This document shows, in pieces, positions 6,823-12,567 of a DNA stretch of 12,567 nt. The stretch lies in NCBI GenBank assembly GCA_020433785.1, contig JAGRCC010000808.1:1-12567 (forward strand), given 5' to 3'. Numbering within the stretch: the stretch's first letter is position 1; every line of letters begins with the position of its first letter. The translations under genes were made by a program, and so were the position numbers. This DNA comes from Anaerolineae bacterium. Its GTDB lineage: Bacteria > Chloroflexota > Anaerolineae > 4572-78 > J111. Below the pieces are notes generated by a model, which saw nothing but the letters and a program-made list of their open reading frames with translations, did no database searches and was not told the origin of the DNA.

Positions 6823-9126
6823 ATGATGAGACGATCAATAAAACGAGCAGTTATCTCCGTAATAGTTCTGTTTAGTGTGTATAGCCTGGTGACGTTGGCT
6901 GCCCCACTGCCGCAAAATGAAACTCGCCTGTTTGCCTACAGCGCCGACGGCCAAAGTTATGGCTATGTCGATACCACCGGCGAATGGGCCATTGAGCCGG
7001 AATTTGATTTTGCCGGCGATTTTGTCGATGGGCTGGCGGTGGTTGCTCAGGACGGAAAGTATGGCTATATCGACCCGACCGGCGCGGTGGTCATCGAGCC
7101 GGCGTATGATTTTGCCGAAGATTTTTCCAATGGCCTGGCGGTCGTTGTGGTCGATGGTGCGTTTGGCTACGTTGACGATACCGGCCAGTTGGTCATTGAT
7201 ACCCAATTTGATGACGCCTATCCTTTTGCCGAAAACGGTTTAGCCGCTGCCAAAGAAGGGGCACTGTACGGCTACATCGATACGACCGGCCAGTTCGTTA
7301 TCGAGCCGCAGTTTCAATCGGCCTTCAAATTCTCCGAGGATCTGGCCGCCGTGGTTGTCGATGACCAAACCGGCTTTATCGATGACAGCGGCCAAATGGT
7401 GATCGATCCCCAATTTGCTTATGCCGGCGACTTTTCGGAAGGGCTGGCCGTGGTCGTGGTCGGTGATCAAGCCGGCTTTATTGATAATACGGGCGATCTG
7501 GTGATTGAACCACAGTTTGACTATGCCCTTGACTTCTCCGGTGATTTAGCCGCCGTCAGCATCAATGATCGGTTCGGCTACATCAACCCCGAGGGTGATT
7601 TTGTCATCGAACCGCAGTTTGCCTTTGCCGAGAGCTTTTCGGAGGGACTGGCTGCGGTCAGCATCGATGATTATCTGGGATACATCGATGACACCGGCCA
7701 GATGATGATCGACCCCCAATACGACCAGGCCGGGCCGTTTCAAGATGGGTTAGCTCGCGTTGAAAAAGCGTTCGAATGGGGTGTTATCGATCCCAAGGGT
7801 GAGGCCCAATTCACCCTGCCGGTTACGGCCGTTGAGCCAACCGAAACCATCGTCAGGAGTTACCTGCCGGGAATTCCTGATGAAGTTAGAGAAGGGATCT
7901 GCCCGGAGTTATCTGTGGTTGTCCCGAATTCGTCCGCCCGGCGCTGCTTGATCGCGGGTAATGAAATCGGCGAAGTCAGCATTTTCGATCCGTGTCTGCT
8001 GGCCAGCAACGGCCAAACGCTGGTCTGCGGCGTCGATCCGATTGCCGGTGCTTCCGGCTTTCAGGTCAGCCTCCTCGAGCCGCTGCCGGAAACCGATGCC
8101 CCAGCCGGCGATGAAGCCAACCAAAGCGGGGCCTGGCTGCTGCAGCTAGCCGACGGCGCCACGTGCCAGTACATCTATGGGGCAACTTTTACTGTCAATG
8201 ATCAACGGGTAAACTACGTCTGTTCAGATAATTCGGTTCTATTGGGCGATTTGCTGCCGGGTACGGTCTGGCAGGGTGAACAAGTTGATCGAGCCGATAT
8301 CGAAGGCGAATTTGACGAGGGCTACACGGCCAGCCAGGTCAACGATGCCGCTATCAGCGCCGTCTGGCAACCAGTCGATCCGGCCGATCTGATTAATGAG
8401 ATTGGCCTGGCCCCGGACGCGGTTGGCACTTCAATTGAAGGGCTGGCCGAGCTGGTCACGCCGCAGCTTGTACCGGCTACGCCCTTTAGCAAAGATGATA
8501 ACGGTGAGTTTATCGGCGAGCCGGCCCATCTGCGCTTCACCTTTGATAATGTCGATTTACCGGAATGGGGCGGTATCTATCCGGATCAAGCTCAACTGCT
8601 AATCTATCCGGTAGAAGCCTACGAAACCATGGCCGAAGAGGCCGGCGTCGATACGGTCAGTGACCGCCTGGACGCTTTACGAACCCTGCTGGCCGACCGG
8701 CCCGAAACGATCGAAGACCCAATCCCGGTGCTAGCCGACTTTGGCTCTGCGGTTCAGGATCTCGTCGCTCAAGTTCAGTATCTCGATTTTAACGGCGGGT
8801 CGGGCATCCGCTTTATCACTCACTACGGCGTTGATGACTCGCCCATCACCGATTACGATACCTTCTACACGTTTCAGGGTCTAACCGATGACGGCCAATA
8901 TTATATCGCCTTCTACAACCCGGCCTCAACCGCGTTGCTACCCAGTGACCTGGCCGCGATAGACACTCTGCTTGAAGATCCGGCCGAGTTCAAGGAAAAT
9001 TACCAGACTTACCTGAAAGAAACAACCGACGCCCTCGATCAAGCGTCGCCAGCAGATTTCACACCCGATTTAAGCCAACTCGACACGATGCTTGAGTCGC
9101 TGCAAATCGGCCCAACTGAAAACTAG
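6823..9126 (+). CDS. Secreted WG-repeat protein with uncharacterised C-terminal region
   Basis: 767 residues. An N-terminal signal peptide (about 1-27, hydrophobic core then LAAP) is followed by a regular WG-repeat array. The repeat core G-Y/F-V/I-D/N begins at residues 47, 81, 115, 150, 184, 218, 252, 286 and 320. This is a 34-residue period with one 35-residue step, ending in a degenerate unit with the only literal WG (319-320). Consensus: GYIDxTGxxVIEPQFxxAxxFSxGLAxV. WG repeats are beta-rich modules of uncertain ligand. The remaining 430 residues are not a family I can name. They contain a Cys-containing part (about 358-465) and an alpha/beta part (about 540-750) with RFITHYGVDDSPITDYD and YTFQGLTDDGQYY, a style I recall from hypothetical exported Chloroflexota proteins (not checked). 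GAGAGG lies 3 nt before the first ATG but 6 nt before the second (6826), so translation may start at 6826. Likely cotranscribed with the lectin gene 18 bp upstream. Confidence 0.87.
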   Translation: MMRRSIKRAVISVIVLFSVYSLVTLAAPLPQNETRLFAYSADGQSYGYVDTTGEWAIEPEFDFAGDFVDGLAVVAQDGKYGYIDPTGAVVIEPAYDFAEDFSNGLAVVVVDGAFGYVDDTGQLVIDTQFDDAYPFAENGLAAAKEGALYGYIDTTGQFVIEPQFQSAFKFSEDLAAVVVDDQTGFIDDSGQMVIDPQFAYAGDFSEGLAVVVVGDQAGFIDNTGDLVIEPQFDYALDFSGDLAAVSINDRFGYINPEGDFVIEPQFAFAESFSEGLAAVSIDDYLGYIDDTGQMMIDPQYDQAGPFQDGLARVEKAFEWGVIDPKGEAQFTLPVTAVEPTETIVRSYLPGIPDEVREGICPELSVVVPNSSARRCLIAGNEIGEVSIFDPCLLASNGQTLVCGVDPIAGASGFQVSLLEPLPETDAPAGDEANQSGAWLLQLADGATCQYIYGATFTVNDQRVNYVCSDNSVLLGDLLPGTVWQGEQVDRADIEGEFDEGYTASQVNDAAISAVWQPVDPADLINEIGLAPDAVGTSIEGLAELVTPQLVPATPFSKDDNGEFIGEPAHLRFTFDNVDLPEWGGIYPDQAQLLIYPVEAYETMAEEAGVDTVSDRLDALRTLLADRPETIEDPIPVLADFGSAVQDLVAQVQYLDFNGGSGIRFITHYGVDDSPITDYDTFYTFQGLTDDGQYYIAFYNPASTALLPSDLAAIDTLLEDPAEFKENYQTYLKETTDALDQASPADFTPDLSQLDTMLESLQIGPTEN

Positions 9127-9160
9127 TCAAGCTAAGTTGTTGAGTTAGTGATTCAATATC

Positions 9161-9181
9161 GGAGCAACAAAGCTGGCTTTA
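9161..9181. repeat. Solo half-unit of the GGAGCGACAAAG repeat
   Basis: This stretch matches the reverse complement of the right arm of the 11433-11490 inverted repeat at 18 of 21 positions (shared GGAGC-ACAAAGCT and GCTTT). It forms the same small AAAGC/GCTTT hairpin. No partner arm is found nearby, so it is a single half of a dispersed repeat. Confidence 0.5.
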
Positions 9182-9192
9182 TATGAACTAAC

Positions 9193-9218
9193 GTAGGCCA
9201 AACTTAAGTTTGGCCTAC
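9193..9218. repeat. Perfect 26-bp palindrome
   Basis: GTAGGCCAAACTT is followed directly by its exact reverse complement, with no spacer. It begins with GTAG and ends with CTAC, as do two other palindromic elements in the window (10581-10639 and 11539-11607). It lies 23 bp before the stem of the terminator between two convergent genes. It has no T-run of its own. Confidence 0.85.
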
Positions 9219-9234
9219 ATCTCCCTACTGTCAG

Positions 9235-9269
9235 AAAAAAAGGACCTGGTTTAAGCCAGGTCCTTTTTT
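9235..9269. terminator. Bidirectional intrinsic terminator
   Basis: The stem GGACCTGG (9242-9249) pairs with CCAGGTCC (9256-9263) around a 6-nt loop. It is preceded by seven A (9235-9241) and followed by six T (9264-9269), so it reads as a rho-independent terminator on both strands. It serves the WG-repeat operon, which ends at 9126, and the convergent radical SAM gene, whose stop is at 9277. Confidence 0.92.
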
Positions 9270-9276
9270 AAATTCC

Positions 9277-10485
9277 TTAGTCAAGCACCACTTTCTCGCC
9301 CAACTTTTCGGCCAACTCCTCCTTAAAGGGCCAGCTACCCGGTTGGTAGGTGCAAAATGGCTCTTCGGCCAGCGGGTCGCCGGTCATAGCATAAGCCCGG
9401 GAGCGCGAACCGCCGCAGACGCCCACAAACTCACACAATCCACAGCGCCCTTCGAATTGCTCCGGGCTGCGCAAACTGTTGAACAGCGGCGCCTCTCGAT
9501 AGATCTCGACCAGCGATTTTTCTTTGATGTTGCCCACTTTGATCGGCATAAAGCCGCTGGGATACACATCGCCCCGCCGGGAGATAAAGACAAAGCCGTT
9601 GCCGGCGTTGATGTGCAGCGGGGTGCGTCGAATTTTTTCTCGGGGAATCAGCCCTTTCTCGGTCACTACCTGCTCTAATCGTTGCCGCAGTTCGTAGTAG
9701 ATGGGGTGCAGATCAAAGGCAGCGTCCACCGAAATGCCTTTCTCATCTAAAATCGTTCGCTGCAGCACGACTCGTTTGTAGTGATGGCCCTCGGTGGTTT
9801 TGGCGCTGATGTATTTGGAGCAGTCGTATAGAAAATGCATAACCGCTTCATATTCAGCCGGGGCAATTTCATCCTCTTGCCGGCCGCGGCCAGTCGGCAC
9901 CAGGAAAAAGAGGCTCCAGGTCATAGCCCCGTACTCGGTGACCAGGCGAAAAATGTTGGGTAAATCGGTTAGATTATAGCGTGTGACGGTGGTGTTAAGC
10001 TGCAATTTGAGGCCAATCTGGCGGGCCAATTGCCAGCCACGCGTCGTCAGCGCAAACGAACCGGGCACGCGTCGAAAATCATCGTGCCGTTCCGGCGTAG
10101 AGCCGTCGAGGCTGAGCGACATGGCTTTAGCGCCGCAGTCTTTGATTTTTTGCAAATTAGCTTCGTTCAACAATGGGGTGCCAGAGGGCGAGACCGCCAT
10201 CATCAGGCCCAGTTCGCTGCCGTAGGCCAGCAGTTCGAACAGATCGGCCCGCTTGAACGGATCGCCGCCGGTGAAAATAAAAATAGGCCGGGGCGTACCA
10301 AACGTCTCTACCTGCTCCAACAGCCGTTTGGCGTCGGCAGTATTAAGCCCCAGCGGGTCATGCTCCGGGATGGCTTGCGCGCGGCAGTGGCGGCATGACA
10401 AATCGCAGGCGTTGGTCGTCTCCCAGATAATCATAAAAGGTCGTTCATTAAGATCATACGCCGGTTGGCGAATCAGGTGACTCAT
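9277..10485 (-). CDS. Radical SAM/SPASM domain protein (TIGR04053-like)
   Basis: 402 residues. The radical SAM core begins with CDLSCRHC (Cys27, Cys31, Cys34), which binds the [4Fe-4S] cluster that cleaves S-adenosylmethionine. GGDPF (73-77) and SLSLDGS (123-129) follow, as expected for the SAM-binding barrel. The C-terminal SPASM-type region (about 293-380) has Cys348, Cys351, Cys357 and Cys378 in a CxxCxxxxxC...C pattern for an auxiliary cluster. The usual first Cys, in VYPCGF, is Ser310 here (VYPSGF, then GNI). The length and this signature recall the TIGR04053 group (radical SAM proteins near the AhbC/AhbD haem-synthesis and peptide-modifying enzymes). The substrate is unknown. No small precursor peptide gene or haem gene is adjacent. 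GGAGGA 5 nt before the ATG fixes the start. The bidirectional terminator lies just past the stop. It is cytosolic and oxygen-sensitive by family. Confidence 0.87.
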   Translation of the reverse strand: MSHLIRQPAYDLNERPFMIIWETTNACDLSCRHCRAQAIPEHDPLGLNTADAKRLLEQVETFGTPRPIFIFTGGDPFKRADLFELLAYGSELGLMMAVSPSGTPLLNEANLQKIKDCGAKAMSLSLDGSTPERHDDFRRVPGSFALTTRGWQLARQIGLKLQLNTTVTRYNLTDLPNIFRLVTEYGAMTWSLFFLVPTGRGRQEDEIAPAEYEAVMHFLYDCSKYISAKTTEGHHYKRVVLQRTILDEKGISVDAAFDLHPIYYELRQRLEQVVTEKGLIPREKIRRTPLHINAGNGFVFISRRGDVYPSGFMPIKVGNIKEKSLVEIYREAPLFNSLRSPEQFEGRCGLCEFVGVCGGSRSRAYAMTGDPLAEEPFCTYQPGSWPFKEELAEKLGEKVVLD

Positions 10486-10580
10486 TCAGTTCCTCCAAAA
10501 AAGCAGTCATTTTACTATATCAGACAATCGCCGGACTTTCACTAGCCGATCGTCTAGTAAATCATGGCGTAAATAGCGGG

Positions 10581-10639
10581 GTAGTTCGTCGTAATCGCTT
10601 TAGCGATGACTCCCCAAAAATGGCTAAAGCCATTACTAC
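10581..10639. repeat. Nested palindromic repeat (GTAGT...ACTAC)
   Basis: GTAATCGCTTTAGC at 10591-10604 pairs with GCTAAAGCCATTAC at 10623-10636 with a single mismatched position. Each arm is also a hairpin: ATCGCT-TT-AGCGAT (10594-10607) and ATGGCT-AA-AGCCAT (10620-10633). The outer ends read GTAGT and ACTAC. The element fills part of the 202-bp gap between the radical SAM start (10485) and the PIG-L stop (10688). No gene is present in that gap. Confidence 0.75.
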
Positions 10640-10687
10640 AAACCAAAGCGCATTTTGCTCCGGCCGCTGTTGAAGCTTGAAGCTCGC

Positions 10688-11404
10688 TCACCAAACCTGC
10701 ATCTGCTTGAACGCCTCGGCATAGGTCACCGCGATCATCTTGCCCCGGCCCTGATCCAGTTCATTCATCCACTCCAGACTTTCATCGCCTTTGGGGAATT
10801 GGCTCAGGTGGGCCCGGCAGGCGGCCATTTTGGTGTCGTACACGTCCGTCACATCGACGTAGATCTCCGACTCCGGCGCGGCTTGAAATAGGAAAACGCG
10901 CTCAATCCGGCCCAAATCCGCGCCGGTTTCGTTAAGATGTTCGGGTCGGTAGAGCGGCATCTTCGACGGCATATAGGCATCCAGCGCCGCCTGGCCTGCC
11001 GCCCGATGATCGGGGTGAGCCTGGCCGGTCCAGTACGGATCAAACGTTAGGAGGGTATCGGCCTGGGTTAGGCGATACAGCCGGGCGATCTGCGCCCGCA
11101 GTTCCAGGCTGGCCACCAGTTCACCGTCTGGCTGGCCCAAATTGTAGGTTTGTTCGATGCCCAGAATCTCGGCTGCGGCCTCCGCTTCGGCGATGCGCGT
11201 GGCTGCCAGCGTCCAGCGCAGTATATCCTTTGTCTGTACACCGATATCGCCCAGCGTACAGTTTACCGAAAAGATTGTCACTCCACGCCGGGCCAGTTTG
11301 GCGATAGCGCCACCGCACATCGTTTCCAGATCATCGGCATGAGCCGCGATCACAATCAGTCGTTTGACCTCGTCAAACGCTTCGATACCTTTTAAGTCGG
11401 TCAC
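10688..11404 (-). CDS. PIG-L/LmbE family deacetylase
   Basis: The 238-residue protein is the usual length for the family, which removes N-acetyl groups from sugar-linked substrates such as GlcNAc conjugates with a Zn2+ centre. The first metal motif is AHADDLE (His22, Asp24, Asp25), where most members have AHPDDE. The second is HPDH at 130-133. GG at 31-32 and the strand pattern after the motif fit the Rossmann-like fold. Some relatives act in mycothiol or bacillithiol synthesis, but no other thiol gene is nearby, so the substrate is unknown. The start is GTG at 11404-11402, with AGGAGA 6 nt upstream. An ATG overlapping it by one base is out of frame and meets a stop at once. An upstream in-frame TGA leaves no other start. 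It is a leftward gene separated from its neighbours by repeat-bearing gaps, so it is probably transcribed alone or by read-through. Confidence 0.88.
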   Translation of the reverse strand: MTDLKGIEAFDEVKRLIVIAAHADDLETMCGGAIAKLARRGVTIFSVNCTLGDIGVQTKDILRWTLAATRIAEAEAAAEILGIEQTYNLGQPDGELVASLELRAQIARLYRLTQADTLLTFDPYWTGQAHPDHRAAGQAALDAYMPSKMPLYRPEHLNETGADLGRIERVFLFQAAPESEIYVDVTDVYDTKMAACRAHLSQFPKGDESLEWMNELDQGRGKMIAVTYAEAFKQMQVW

Positions 11405-11410
11405 ATTTTT

Positions 11411-11416
11411 TCTCCT
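11411..11416 (-). promoter_or_regulatory. Ribosome binding site deciding the GTG start of the PIG-L gene
   Basis: Reading leftward, AGGAGA is followed by 6 nt and GTG (11404-11402). The overlapping ATG (11406-11404) is followed directly by a stop codon (ATGTGA, with the A of TGA read from the next codon), so only GTG gives the long frame. Confidence 0.7.
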
Positions 11417-11432
11417 ATGAGCATATCAAGTT

Positions 11433-11490
11433 GGAGCGACAAAGTTTACTTTGACCTTACGGCGAATGACAAAGCAAGCTTTGTCGCTCC
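11433..11490. repeat. Imperfect inverted repeat with GGAGCGACAAAG arms
   Basis: The arms at 11433-11453 and 11470-11490 are 21 nt and pair at 19 positions. The two differences are transitions that would still allow G-U pairing in RNA. Each arm is itself a small hairpin: CAAAG-TTTA-CTTTG on the left and CAAAG-CAAG-CTTTG on the right. It ends with CTCCACTAC and lies 28 bp upstream of the PIG-L start codon. Confidence 0.75.
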
Positions 11491-11513
11491 ACTACACGTT
11501 TATTATCAGCGAC

Positions 11514-11527
11514 GTCTCAATTGAGAC
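11514..11527. repeat. Perfect 14-bp palindrome GTCTCAATTGAGAC
   Basis: A spacer-free dyad between two larger palindromic elements, upstream of the PIG-L gene. It could be an operator half-site pair, but there is no regulator gene nearby to link it to. Confidence 0.5.
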
Positions 11528-11538
11528 TATCCAGGTTT

Positions 11539-11607
11539 GTAGGACAATTTGCTAAAGTGTCCGATTTCCGCAGCGAAAGCGACGGACAAATTAGCAATTT
11601 GTTCTAC
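11539..11607. repeat. Imperfect inverted repeat (GTAGGACAA...TTGTTCTAC)
   Basis: The arms at 11539-11563 and 11583-11607 are 25 nt and pair at 21 positions. The right arm contains its own hairpin ACAAATT-AGC-AATTTGT (11586-11602 region), and the left arm a weaker one. The outer ends are GTAG and CTAC. It begins 9 bp after the stop codon of the methyltransferase gene and could affect its 3' end, though it lacks the T-run of an intrinsic terminator. Confidence 0.7.
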
Positions 11608-11616
11608 GGTCTTTAA

Positions 11617-12567
11617 TTACCCTTTCACCGGCGACCATCCTTTCGGAAACAGACTCTGAACTATGCCGCCTGCTTCTTCCTGATGGGGATAATAGACCGC
11701 AACACCTAATGTAAACCCTCGATACCGCATCAGCACATAACCCGGCCCGGTGCAGAACCGACTCTGCGCCGCCGGCACGTTGAACTCCTGCCGGGCTAGA
11801 TACAACGCGGCTTGTTGATCATCAAGCTCCAAATAATTACGGGTGGCCTGCCCGCCAAACAACTGGGCGGCGGCGGTACTCAGCTTGGGGTATTTGCCCT
11901 TGGTTTTAATGAAAATCATACCGCTGGCGTCAGGCGTGGGGGCGGGACAGGGTCGGTGATCGGGGTTAACCAAATAGATGCGCCAGTTGCTCGGCTGAAA
12001 TAGAACATTCGGGGGCACATTGTCTATCGATAGTCCGAAACGATCCAGCACCGCTTGCGATAGATCACGCGCTTCCGGAGAGATGTTAGCCGGCCACTCA
12101 ACGGCGACCGGTGCGTCCGCGCTGCTTTCGGAGTTGAGCCGAGACGCCTCGTGATTATCTTTCTCTAACACCGCGATGAAAAAACCGCCCGTATCGTTAT
12201 GGTGGGGCCAGATGCGTATCGCCAACCGCAGCGACGGATCGAGCGCCTGTCCCTGCCAAGCCGTGATCCCGGCTGAGGTTTGCAAGCCTTTGATTTCCGC
12301 GCCGACCAGCCGCACCGACGGATAGTCGCGCAAAACGGCATCGACCACCAGCTCATTTTCTTCCGGGGCGTAGGTACAGGTGGCGTAGACAATCCGGCCG
12401 CCCGGCCGGCACAACTGTACCGCTTTGCGCAGCAGCGCCTTTTGCGAGCCGCTTTTTTTACAAGACACGGCTTCGCCGGTGCGCTCGATGATGTTGGGTT
12501 CCTTGCGGGTGGTACCTTCGCACGAGCAGGGCGCATCGACTAGAATTTTATCGAACAACCCGGCGGC
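11617..12567 (-). CDS. RsmF-like 16S rRNA (cytosine-C5) methyltransferase, C-terminal part
   Basis: The frame is open to the window edge (first visible codons give AAGLFDKILVDAPCS), so the N-terminus lies outside; a TTG near the edge is not the true start. The 316 visible codons hold motif IV DAPCS (11-15, then CEGTTRK) and motif VI YATCTYAPEENE with the catalytic Cys at about 64. This is the two-Cys signature of NOL1/NOP2/Sun RNA m5C methyltransferases, which methylate C5 of cytosine using S-adenosylmethionine. The C-terminal section contains YLELDDQQAALYL, GYVLMRYRGFTLGVAVY and a final FPKGW. This matches the extra PUA-like tail of RsmF/YebU-type enzymes rather than RsmB. The Gly of the usual PCSGEGT is Cys here. 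The DNA corresponding to the SAM-binding motif I is beyond the window. A palindromic repeat starts 9 bp after the stop codon. Confidence 0.87.
   Translation of the reverse strand, partial: AAGLFDKILVDAPCSCEGTTRKEPNIIERTGEAVSCKKSGSQKALLRKAVQLCRPGGRIVYATCTYAPEENELVVDAVLRDYPSVRLVGAEIKGLQTSAGITAWQGQALDPSLRLAIRIWPHHNDTGGFFIAVLEKDNHEASRLNSESSADAPVAVEWPANISPEARDLSQAVLDRFGLSIDNVPPNVLFQPSNWRIYLVNPDHRPCPAPTPDASGMIFIKTKGKYPKLSTAAAQLFGGQATRNYLELDDQQAALYLARQEFNVPAAQSRFCTGPGYVLMRYRGFTLGVAVYYPHQEEAGGIVQSLFPKGWSPVKG

Noticed and set aside
6961..7830. DNA tandem repeat (satellite) in the WG gene
   Set aside because: The 102-bp periodicity is explained by the protein repeat; units are strongly diverged at DNA level, so it is a coding repeat rather than a separate element.
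9277..11404. Radical SAM plus PIG-L genes as a peptide-modification (RiPP) or thiol-synthesis cluster
   Set aside because: No precursor peptide gene, transporter, protease or other pathway gene lies between or beside them, and they are separated by a repeat-bearing 202-bp gap.

Overview
The window is ordinary bacterial chromosome with nine protein genes, two of them cut by the window edges. No tRNA, rRNA, CRISPR array, transposase or phage gene is visible. The protein set suggests a Chloroflexota (Anaerolineae-like) bacterium. The pointers are exported proteins built from Pro/Thr-linked Ig-like modules, an NBR1-type (FW) Ig domain next to a solute-binding domain and a META domain, a secreted WG-repeat protein, a TIGR04053-like radical SAM/SPASM protein, and many intergenic palindromes. 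This lineage call is inferred from domain style; no marker gene is present.

Layout. (1) 1-2814: the 3' end of a plus-strand NUDIX-like gene runs up to a minus-strand glycerol-kinase homologue. Upstream of the kinase, on the same strand, lies a DUF389 membrane protein. The kinase has the glycerol kinase fold sequence along its whole length, but its catalytic Asp and its ATP-phosphate loops are substituted. (2) 2815-3172: non-coding, with a 17-bp-arm inverted repeat. (3) 3173-9126: a cell-surface block. A membrane-anchored 822-residue protein (SBP_bac_3, FW, three Ig-like domains, META) is transcribed leftward. Across a 299-bp divergent gap, a secreted CARDB-like/ricin-lectin protein and a secreted WG-repeat protein form a probable two-gene rightward operon. 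(4) 9127-9276: a palindrome and a bidirectional terminator between convergent genes. (5) 9277-12567: three leftward genes, a radical SAM/SPASM enzyme, a PIG-L/LmbE deacetylase and an RsmF-like rRNA m5C methyltransferase (5' end outside the window). They are separated by gaps filled with palindromic repeats.

The points most worth a second look are the glycerol-kinase pseudoenzyme candidate, the receptor-like SBP/FW/Ig/META fusion with its divergent lectin/WG operon, and the set of intergenic palindromes. Several of those palindromes are 'hairpins of hairpins': two inverted half-units, each of which is itself a small hairpin. No complete new system such as a defence island or biosynthetic cluster can be demonstrated here.
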